Shown in pieces: positions 43,491 through 53,100 of a stretch of 64,000 nucleotides of DNA; position 1 is the stretch's first letter, and each line of letters begins with the position of its first letter. Origin of the DNA: Ciona savignyi (lineage: Eukaryota > Chordata > Ascidiacea > Phlebobranchia > Cionidae); the NCBI GenBank assembly GCA_000149265.1, contig CH001360.1:88851-152850 (forward strand). The letters are read 5' to 3'. The notes under the pieces are model-generated. The model was not told where the DNA came from and did no database searches. It was given only the letters and a program-made list of their open reading frames with translations. The position numbers were made by a program, and so were the translations under genes.

Positions 43491-44592
43491 CATCAAGCTT
43501 AGAGGGTTTTATTAGTTGTCTTTGATTCCGTTTATTACGAATTGGTTTTGTGCACATGTGTATATGCTGTTATTTGAAATTTAAGAGAAAATAACTGAAA
43601 TTTAAGTGCAACACCCAGCAAGTTCGCGCTCCTGTGTATTTGGCAAATATTAAACGATTTCCGGCGTGCGGTGTAATTTCCGATCTCTTTGGTATTTAGG
43701 TTGTTTTCAAAGCAACTGAACTATCCGATCTTTTATAGCCCATCAAGCGTGATGAAGCGTTGACAAGTAACAATACGTTGATTAAATTATGCCTTGAGTT
43801 CTATTGAGCAATAACACGCTAATTAAGTACCACCAACGTATCTTAACAAATGTAAGGGGCAACCTGAACAAATACACCCAGCAATTCAAAAGCACTTGTT
43901 ACTTAGACACAAGCGTCCTGCTGGTAATTAAGGCCAGTGTGGGTTTCGAAACACTTGGGAAACAAGTTATAGGTTGTTTTTGAACCAAACTGTCTTTTAA
44001 GCAAAATTATTACCTTTATGCTGAGCCGTTTTGGAAAAAACAAACAATATAAACTCCTTGACAAAAATGGATAACATCAGATCAGTGCCTTTAGCTCCTA
44101 AAGTTAGTAACTTACAGGCCACATCATTCTTTATAGTTGTTTGGTTTCAGTTGTACTAAACCATGTGTTAAAATAACGACCGAAATCGTATTTGATTTGC
44201 CTTTCATAATTCTCACGCAGACGTAATCAGATAACGGAAGCATTGTTAGAGCCTGACAGGCAGCCATTAGCAGAATTCTGTACAGCGGTCTTGTATGGAA
44301 ACCAAATCATGTGGAAAATTCTGCCTCCCCTCTTATCATAGTTCAGGCCAAGGTAGGAGAACGCCCGCGAAACAACAGGACGTAGGCACCAAACCACCGT
44401 ATAAAACTCTACAGTTTATTAGGATTCGCTTGGTATTTTGTTTTTGCAAAGGAATAGTGACGTTGGATATTGGTAATAGGGGAGTCACTCCTCTTCTGAG
44501 GCGTTCAAGTTAAACTGTTTATTTTGCAAGTTATTGAGACCGCACGGTTCAAGTACGGGGCGAACTGACTTGTAAAAAATGCAGCCGGAAAC

Positions 44593-47500
44593 ATGTCGAG
44601 GAATCAACTTTTGCTCATCATCGTTTTCTTTTTTCCGATTTCTATATACGTGCTCCACCTCCAAGGCCAGGGGAATTCCCCAAATAGCGAATATGGCCGC
44701 CAGAACATGCATCTGAATGAAGAGGTTGTGTTCGTTAAAGTGAGCGAACAGTACTGCGGTCGAATGAAAAATAGGTACTGATGTCATCTGTTTTTATGTC
44801 AGCTCTTTCAGCTTTGTGTAAATGTCAGAACTTATGATTTAATTCCCCCAAGGTCGACACTTGCCTTACAACCGGTTGGCATTTAGGTTATATTTTCCTC
44901 CGGGGAAGTATTTTAATAACTTTGTGTTTAAATTAAGTGATATAGGTTTTACAAAAGAATTTATACTGTACTCTGGGGTGAGGAAAATTATTTGAATACC
45001 TTGTGTTAAAATTGAGTGATATATGTAATACAACCGGTTGAATTAAGGTTATATTTTATTCCGATGTAAAGAGAAGTGTTTTAATAACTTTGTGTTGAAA
45101 TTGAGTGATGTTTTTATTACAGAGCGCTTGTGACCGAAAATGGCGAAATCTATTGTGCAAGGTACAGAGAAAATATTGAATTCATTCAAGGGGAGTATTA
45201 CACTTCGGTTCTTGCTTCAGTTCTTGGCATAAACAATGTACCGGAGATATACATTAAACAGGTACATATCACGACTTAAAATAAAGCAAATAGGTCGTTT
45301 TCTTATATATCTGCGTTTTTAGTTGTTTACTTCGCAGAATTTATGGATACAAAACTTATGCAGGCGTAATTTCTGCTGCCTCTATGTGTCAGTATTAGAT
45401 TCCACATACTTTACGGACCACTGAATAGCTTTGTTCGGAGAATGACACTTACGTTAACTTTACTTTAAACTACAAAATTACGTCGTCACCTTAGGATAAC
45501 AATAGTGTCATGTTTTACGTATCCAATGACCGTTACCTACCTAAACACCCGGCTACACACAATATAGCGCTAATAAATTCATATAATCTATACCGTCATC
45601 TCCATGACGCATTTCCCCCCTTTTACAATTTTTCAGTTTGATCCTGAGGATAAAATGTGGAGCCGTGTTTGGGAAGTTCTGGCCGCTGCTGGTTGGCGCC
45701 GTCTAGCGGTTGTGTCGATAACTCGTTTTATTCCAAACCTTCACGCAGTGAACTTTCCTCAGTACATGAAAAATTGCGGCAACTGCAAAATAACGGAAGA
45801 TTATTTAAAGGTAGCATCTGAGCCTTGCATATAATATGGCGAATACAACTCCGGTGTGCATTATCTGACCCACTTGGTTTGAATATAGGATTGGATACAT
45901 AAGTTTAACCATAGAGATAGTAAAACGACAGTCGTTATAACATGACATTACAATTTATCCACTAAAGGTACTTTGGTGTTCCTCGATTACATTAGTATGG
46001 GCGGGTCCACGGTAGCCACCGGGACCAGGAATTTAGGCCATAGGAGGGTCGTTATAACATGGGCAATTGTCGAATAAAAATGTTCAATATTTTACAATAT
46101 GGTTTAACTCTTTCTATTTAAATGTATTTGATTTTTAAGACCCAAGAGCCTATCACGGCCGTTCATATCTGAAAAGTGGGCAACCCCAAAAGGAGGGAAA
46201 GCGGGAAGAAGGGAGGAGGGAAACAGCTCACTAAAATTACGGAAACTAATTTTTACCCTTGACTAAATACTAATCTCACGAAAATTAGGGGGGTAGATCC
46301 GCGCGCGCGCCGAAACGGCCCCTTTGCCGACGGCGAATCGCTTTATAACGCTAAAGGAACGTGGCACTATGTTGCTTCTTCGATCTGAGGGTGGCGCGAC
46401 TCTTGAAACTCGTCGCCGGCACGAGAAAACAAAACTCGCGCGACGCCGCGGGAAAAATTCTATCGCGAAAATTTGGGGGGGGTAGACCCGCGCGCGCNNN
46501 NNNNNNNNNNNNNNNNNNNNNNNNNNNNNNNNNNNNNNNNNNNNNNNNNNNNNNNNNNNNNNNNNNNNNNNNNNNNNNNNNNNNNNNNNNNNNNNNNCCA
46601 ACACCATGTTTAAAACTAACTCTTATGCCCTATTATTTATTTTAGTGAGCAGTTTCCCTCCTTCCCGCCTTCCCGCTTTCGCTCCTTTTAGTTTTCCCCT
46701 GAAAAGTCGCTGAGTGAATGTTAAACCCGGAACCCGTCTGGACGTTAATCAACACGACTAATTCCTCTTATCTTACCGCGGTATAACAAGTACATTAACA
46801 TATTTTACGTCTGTCACTACAACTTGTGAATAATTTCGGAACCCGCCGTACAATGTCGTCGGTGACTCAGTTTAGAAACGAACTTTTTGTTCTAACATTG
46901 GTAAACTAATTTCAGGTTACTTCGTAGTAAAATTAAGTATTTGGTATTAAATTACATTAAGTATTAAGTACAGTAACAACCTAACTTATTACAAGCGGTG
47001 TTTTGACGCTTTGCTTGTATTCGCACGTATCAACATAAACGGTCATGTTATTTCTAATTTATAATAGTTGGTCGCTGAAGATCGACGCTTTCTCAACCAA
47101 TGGACTGACATGATAGTGCTTGATTACCTCACCGGTGACGTAGACCGCGTCATTGGTCACGTGCACAATCTTCAGTGGGATAGTCACTCGTTGGACAGAG
47201 CAGTTCATAATTTGATGGAAACCGAAGGAGGTACAACTTGGTTGCTTGTAAAAATTAAAACTAAAAGTCGGACATATTAGTCTGGTGGTTTAGTGCGTCG
47301 CCTTTCCGCCGAAGGGTTGCGGCTTTGAAACTTGTCGCTAGCTAGTCGGTTGTGTCTTTGGGCAAGGCACTTAACGGACATTGCGCTAACCCAGCAGTCA
47401 ATGGGTTCTTTAAAGAATTATACACAACAAACTGCAATAGCTTCGGTAACCCGACGATGGACGCGAGGTGATCTAACGATTGCCCGTGTTTTAACCCCCT

Positions 47501-48292
47501 TGGGTTTCCCATTCACGGGGATAAACATAAATATCATATTCTATCCTAATTGTTAACTTAACATTAGATTTGGCGAACTGTAAAGAAAACTCATTATTTA
47601 ATTTTACTTCGTCGTTATGTTGCGAGTTTTCACCAGAGTAGTTCTATAGAAACCTGTATATTCGGGCATTAAGGTATTTGTTACCACTACTAGCTACATA
47701 TATCATAGACAAATGTCACCAAATATGTTTATTTACTTTTTCTTGAGATTCGGGTATAAAAGAAAAGTTTAAAAACCGCTAATTTCTCTTGCTTAAATAC
47801 AAAAACCCTAAAGTCGGAGTAACGGCCCATTTATAATAAGCACAGTTTTTTTACTGATTCAAGTTTCGAACCCATGATGGGCTCGTCACTAGGACTGTTT
47901 AATTTTTATAAGAGTCGGTATATGTATCGGTCGCGTTAACCATATGGCTACCCGACCGTACTATAATAAGCACAATGCATTAAAAACAAGTTTTATCCAT
48001 CAAAGGATCATTAGTGTTCCTCGACAACGAATCTGCTTTCGGCCATAGCTACCGCTTGATGCCGCTCTACCAGCATCACCACAACGTGACGCTTGAGCGA
48101 ATCTGTGTCTTTCCGACAGGGACGACGAAGAGACTGGTCGCCTTAGCTGAAACTGCCGATAAAAATTTTCACTTTTTTAAAAAACATTTCATAGGAAATT
48201 CGTTAATTCCTCCTTTGCCAAATAAAGACATTTTGACTTTAAAGTCACGCCTACAACAAGCTGCCAAACATGTCAAACATGGTTGTTCTTGA
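44593..48292 (+). CDS. FJX1: Four-jointed box kinase 1, five exons
   Basis: Exons 44593-44774, 45123-45261, 45637-45810, 47068-47230, 48015-48292; 936 bp, 311 residues; all phases agree. The N-terminus has a signal-anchor segment (NQLLLIIVFFFPISIYVLHL), as expected for a type II Golgi membrane protein. The luminal part has YCGRMKNR, EFIQGEYYTSVLASVLG, then DYLTGDVDRVIGH with the catalytic Asp and VFLDNESAFGHS with the metal-binding Asp, as in the FAM20C/four-jointed secretory kinases. Four-jointed phosphorylates cadherin repeats of Fat and Dachsous in the Golgi and tunes planar cell polarity and Hippo signalling. The human FJX1 is intronless and 437 residues, so this gene is shorter (little stem between membrane and kinase) and has four introns. 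AATAAA lies about 100 nt after the stop. Confidence 0.88.
44860..45120 (+). repeat. Tandem duplication filling FJX1 intron 1
   Basis: ACAACCGGTTG, AGGTTATATTTT, TTTTAATAACTTTGTGTT and TTGAGTGATAT words occur at 44868-44960 and 45020-45110, with a partial third between. The last copy supplies the polypyrimidine tract of exon 2. Confidence 0.75.
45940..46085 (+). repeat. Exon-5-acceptor-like sequence in FJX1 intron 3
   Basis: TTTATCCACTAAAGGTACTT then GGTGTTCCTCGATTAC resembles the true exon 5 boundary (TTTTATCCATCAAAGGATCA then TTAG|TGTTCCTCGACAAC at 48015). The outer parts share TCGTTATAACATG words. Probably a repeat-mediated local copy. Confidence 0.45.
46279..46497. repeat. GC-rich satellite-like tandem repeat, period about 187 bp
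   Basis: CGAAAATT-GGGGGGTAGA-CCGCGCGCGC starts at 46279 and again at 46466, where it runs into the gap. Base composition is wholly unlike the surroundings. Confidence 0.7.
46498..46597. other. Assembly gap, 100 N
   Basis: Exactly 100 N inside the GC-rich repeat, probably a gap of unknown size. Confidence 1.
47279..47548 (+). mobile_element. SINE A copy in FJX1 intron 4
   Basis: Full copy: TTAGTCTGGTGGTTTAGTGC head, body, AAATATCATATTCTATCC tail. It begins about 48 bp after the exon 4 donor. Confidence 0.88.
47853..47965 (-). mobile_element. SINE B copy in FJX1 intron 4
   Basis: AAGTTTCGAACCCATGATGG to GCGTTAACCATATGGCTACC on the minus strand. The flank towards exon 5 (ATAATAAGCACAATGC) is also found beside the SINE B copy near 21.68 kb, so the repeat may extend to the exon 5 acceptor. 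Confidence 0.8.
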
Positions 48293-48394
48293 AATACTGT
48301 GCGTTATTACAATTTATGTATTTTTTTAATACAATTGTATATGTGTTTTCGTATTTAAGAATTATTTTTGATGGTTTTTGGTAAAAATGTTTGA

Positions 48395-48400
48395 AATAAA
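48395..48400 (+). terminator. Poly(A) signal of FJX1
   Basis: AATAAA 103 nt after the FJX1 stop, in AT-rich sequence. Confidence 0.7.
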
Positions 48401-48463
48401 ATCAAACAAAAGATTTTTAATCTTAGAAGATTTAGAACAGGATAATAATGTTTTTAATATTTT

Positions 48464-48572
48464 GTTTCCGGGCTAATTTTTAAATCTATGAAGGGTTTGT
48501 CACTAAGTTTTTGTTTTAAATTTGTTTTATGTATCGGTCGCAATAACCACTCGGCCACAAGATTGTACAGAA
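48464..48572 (-). mobile_element. SINE B copy, diverged
   Basis: GGCTAATTTTTAAATCTATG to GCAATAACCACTCGGCCACA on the minus strand. Confidence 0.65.
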
Positions 48573-48759
48573 TGTTCCTGTTTTCCCGAGTTAATTAGAA
48601 AAACTAAAATGGCGTTATCATAGCGATAATCGTCAGATTACTTCACTGTCACTTTCGGGTTACGCTTCCATTTAAATTATTCCAAAACGTTCCAACTCTT
48701 TTGGCTGTCCACCATATGCTATCGACTGCAACAATCTGCTAAATTATTTCAGTTTAATA

Positions 48760-48932
48760 CAGGTATGGGCAACATATACGACTCGAGGGCTGGGTCCGGT
48801 CCGTGAACGGATTTTCTGTATGTACCCATACTCTGTGAGTAAGGTATTGAATACTATTCATGTAATAATCCAGCCCACCAAGGACTTCATTTTCCCACAT
48901 CTGGCGCCGACTGGAGAAGTTGCCCACCCCTG
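48760..48932. mobile_element. hAT-type MITE, 173 bp, perfect 8-bp duplication
   Basis: CAGGTATGGGCAAC and GTTGCCCACCCCTG ends, flanked by GTTTAATA at 48752-48759 and 48933-48940. Related copies at 60841 and at the right window edge. Confidence 0.9.
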
Positions 48933-48940
48933 GTTTAATA

Positions 48941-50160
48941 TAAAGGCAAAACCGGATACGTTTAAAGTAAAGCGCTTCACACGCAGATTTGTTAAACCTG
49001 ATTGATTTTGCAATAGACGTAATAGAATCCCGGGGAAACTCCCAACAGCTGTACTCATAATGAATAAAGTTTAAACTGTTGACGGTAAAACATTGAACGT
49101 TCATTTGTCTAATTGGTACAACGGCTTAAAAGATCTTTTGGATCATCGGAGGAAAACCGCAAAAGAGAAGGGTACTGTGTACTGTCGCTGAAGTAAAAAG
49201 CAAGCTTGCATCTATTTTTATCCTCTTTTCGTGCAAGAAATATTTTTTAAATTGAAGCCTCTCTGAGATAATGACATAAGCAATGTAAAGTATTGGGCAT
49301 TTGGTGCGGATACTTTAATTACCGTCGAGGTTGACACCAGTAGCCAACCTGTTGTGCTAGCGATGAATATTTCATTGCAATTCCGTCCGCGCCGAACAGC
49401 TAGGTGCTTCGGTGACGAAACAATAAAGTTTTAGTGACGCAGCTAAGCGCATAACTCTTCCGTGCGACATCAATAAATGATGAGAGTTCGCTGCTTGGAC
49501 TGCGAGTTAATCAAGTCGAGGGTTTTGCGCCGAGAGTAGAGTCCAAGCACCCGTTCGTAATTGCTGAGCGTTAATTACTTTCTGAAGGGAGTTGGACATT
49601 TGTCACCAACTTTATGAAACGAAGCTCCCAAAGTGATCAGTCAGTCTAGACTTGAGTCTTTGAGAGGTGGATGCGAAATACCAGGAAGATATAACTGATA
49701 GAAGTTCAACAGAGAATCGCCTGCAGCAAATTTAAAAGATACTAAAATTGAATAAGCGTTCGAAAGTAGAATCACAAAACCATCATCAACTTTAAGATTA
49801 TCAAGAACAATCGAATAACTCAGCAATCTGGCTAATATTTCATCCAAAGCAGGTTCGTATAAGCTATTAGTTTACATAAATTAAAATACGTTTTGATATT
49901 GAAAAATCCGACTCGATTCGCAATGAATTTAAACAAAAATTCAATATTTATAATTATGGTCAGTTATGATTAAATATTATGCAAATACTGTTCCATAGAA
50001 AATTTTCAAGCTGAATCACTTGTAAATGGGTCCAAAAATAGTTCTTTCTGAGGTTCGCAGGAATATCTCAGTTTATATTCATCTCAATTTATATTCTTAA
50101 TTGTAAACCGAATTTAGAAAATATATATTCTTCTTATTTAGTTACCTTATTCTTACGTTT
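48941..50160. other. FJX1-CLCA spacer, no gene recognised
   Basis: About 1.2 kb of single-copy sequence. The short ORF at 49641-49847 (minus) has no recognisable motif. It should contain the CLCA promoter or outron. Confidence 0.5.
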
Positions 50161-50180
50161 ATACAGGGAAAATTTTACGG
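50155..50180 (+). promoter_or_regulatory. Splice acceptor 14 nt before CLCA start
   Basis: TTACGTTTATACAG|GGAAAA with a pyrimidine-rich upstream run. The leader must come from a spliced leader or an upstream exon. Confidence 0.5.
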
Positions 50181-53100
50181 ATGATTCGCCTTATATTTCT
50201 CGTCGTTGTTTTCACAACGATTGAGTTTGTTTTCTTCCAAGGACATGGAGTGCAAGGGGTGAAATTTTGTGAACATAACGTCACTGATCTTCAACTTATA
50301 AACAACGGGTAGGAAATATTCCATTTTATATCATAATCAAGTTATAATCGAAACGAGCAAATTTTCGATGGAAATTCACTGTATTTTCCGACAGATTAGT
50401 CTAGCGGTTTAGTGCGTCGCCTTTCAACCGAAGGGTTGCTGATGCGAAACTGGTCGCTCGCTAGTCGGTTGTGCCCTGGTCAAGGCACTTAACGGACATT
50501 TCCAGAACCCAGCGAATGAATGGTTTCTACTAAGTTAAAGGAACGTGTGAACCATACACAACACACTGCAATAGCTCCGGTAACCCGACGATGGGCGCGA
50601 GATTATCTGATGATTGCCCGTGTGTTAACCCCTTGGTTTTCTCATTTACAGGGGATAAACATGAATATCCCATGCAAGCTTGTTGGTAGTTCATTTGGTA
50701 AAAAAATACTGTTCACTAATTGAACTGTGCCCATGTATCCATAGTATGTCACGGCACAATAAGTTCCGGTAACTAGTAACTTACCTGTGGCGCGAGGTTA
50801 CGCGATTACTGTGTTATAACCATTTCCTATTCTCGGGTTAGAAGTGGGTACAACACATACTGGTTCGACTGCATCTTACATTGTTTGCAAAACTCAGCGT
50901 AGCAACTAGCAATTACAAATCTCTACATCTTTCAAGGTATGAAAACTTGACAATTTGGATCGGACCTGAAGTCCCTGAAAATTTCGATGTTGTAACTAAA
51001 TTGCAGGATTTGATTACGAAGACCTCAGCGACCATATTTCGTTTGACCAAGTATGTGCATAGGCCTAGTTGCACTAGTATATTAGCTATTTTAGTGTGCG
51101 GTAAAGTTCCGTCTACAATACAACCCTGTCTTTAGTTATTATATACCACATAACGGGTTATACATAAAAAATATTTTATTGTATTATTTTCAATCGAAAG
51201 CATTACATACTTTGTACATTTTTAAGTGTAAGAGCAAACGAAATAATTATATCTACATGTTTAATTAGTGTAGCCTCCGACGACATATATTATTCTGCAT
51301 AAAAATATGAGTTTGTAATGATAACAGTCTGAGCTTACGTAATTTCATAGGAGTTGTGATTTTTTTGTTATATTTTCAAAATGGCATGACATTGGCACAT
51401 ACAGACTGACCAAGGTATGGGCCCAAAGTAAACAGACAGCAAATTCATATAAACAACATTAATAATAGAAAGCGAGACTGCTTATAAGTTTTGCAGCGAA
51501 TAAGAAATAGACCAAGGAGCGTTTTTGTAAGCGAATGAAACTAAACAAATTGAAAAATAAACAAATTTGTTCAATTTGTTTATTTCAATTTTTACAGACC
51601 AGAGTATATTATTTATATATTTACAAAGACTGTTTCTTTAAATTAGTCGGCTGGTACTCTTAGATTGCAATGACCTTTGGCCAGATTGATTTACCATTTG
51701 AATTCCAACATTGCATTATTAAAAATGGAAAATTCAAGCTTGGATATTAGATAAAATGATACAGGATCCCACAAATTTGGCTCAAGGTAATCTTATCATT
51801 CTCCGTGTGATAACTCAAAGCCCTTGGCTATTTTCCCATTCACGAGGTAAAGCGTATCCTATTTTATCCCAAGCATTAAATATTATATTTTCCCGTTAAA
51901 CAGGAGACGTGCTTATATTCGCAACGTCATGATTTCGATCCCAAAAACCTGGGGATCTCCCCCGGAAGATTTTACCCATCCGATCTCAGGGAAATCCCTT
52001 CGAAGCCAGACAGCATCGCAAATTTGGGTTCGAAACAATTCCCCAAGGTAAGTGAACTGGTCTGCTCTTTTTAGAACCCTAACTCCAACCCCATGTTTAA
52101 AACTAACTCTAATTCCCCTATCTTTATTTAGTGTGCAGTTTCCCTCCTTTTACCCTTTTCGCTTTCCCTCCTTTTAGTATTTCCCAATATTTCAGTTTAA
52201 GTATTCGTAATGTTGCCTTTCATTCGAACGTTTGCAGTTTCGAAACTGGTCCCTAGCCAATCGGTCGTTTACTTGCGCAATACACGGGTTCTTTACCAAA
52301 ATTTAATGATGTCTTAATCATACCCAACGCACTGCAATGTCCCATATAACCTGACGGTGGATGCGAGGTGATCTGACGATTGTTCATGTGTTAACCTCCT
52401 TGCGTTTTTCCATTCACGGAGATAAACATAAAAACCCTTATTTCTAAACTGCTGATCGCTGTAGAGATTATTACATAGTGTTTTACCCATTAGTCTTTTC
52501 ACCCGGGTCTATAATCGCCGTTTTTCAATATTACAGACCTAACGTACAGCCTTCGGATCCTTGGAAACTCGGAGACAGATATGCTTACGTCACCGACCCT
52601 TACGTCATCAAAACTACCCCATGCGGATTTCCTGGTTCTTACCTTCGGATGTCCCCGGAATTTGTTTTGTTCGGGGAAGATGTAAAGGAACAGCGCGGAG
52701 CTGCACCGGAAAAGGTAATCGAATCATTAATATCGTTTATTTTTATGCGCCCTTTTTAAATAACAAATAGCATCGTCTATAAATCTTGGATACTTGATTG
52801 GTGGGTGCTTCGCATTTTCGACCGAAAGATTGTTGGTTGTGTGGTTGCTTGTGTCATTGGGAAATCCCTTGTTATGGGGAAAGATACCTAGCAGATTGCC
52901 TGAACCCGTTGGATTAATGTAACCTAAAACTGAAAAAAAACGCCTAAATCACTGCAATAGCTCCAGCAATGCGATAATTTGCTGTATGTAATTTGTTGAT
53001 TGGCCCTGTGATAAGTCCCGTTTTTCCACCAACGTGGACAAAACATAAATATCGCAAATTGTCAGAAATAAATTTTGTTAAAGGGGAACTGAAGTCAATT

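Larger units (their letters stand above)
35715..44592. other. 8.9-kb divergent intergenic region, no gene recognised
   Basis: Lies between the 5' ends of the collagen (minus) and FJX1 (plus) genes. Short ORFs (for example 37521-37880, 39128-39397, 40342-40581, 40856-41050) lack recognisable domains or splice-supported structure. Between 37.2 and 41.5 kb the DNA is mostly single-copy and less AT-rich than nearby introns, so it may be regulatory. Visible repeats are listed separately. Both promoters should be here. Confidence 0.55.
46177..46698. mobile_element. MITE family C copy with GC-rich insertion and gap
   Basis: Left end TGGGCAACCCCAAAAGGAGG, right end GCTCCTTTTAGTTTTCCC, flanked by CTGAAAAG at 46169-46176 and 46699-46706. 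The interior is replaced by a GC-rich tandem block and an N gap. In FJX1 intron 3. Confidence 0.8.

Noticed and set aside
44485-44787. 100-codon minus-strand ORF
   Set aside because: Complement of FJX1 exon 1; the plus strand has the signal anchor, family motifs and correct splicing.
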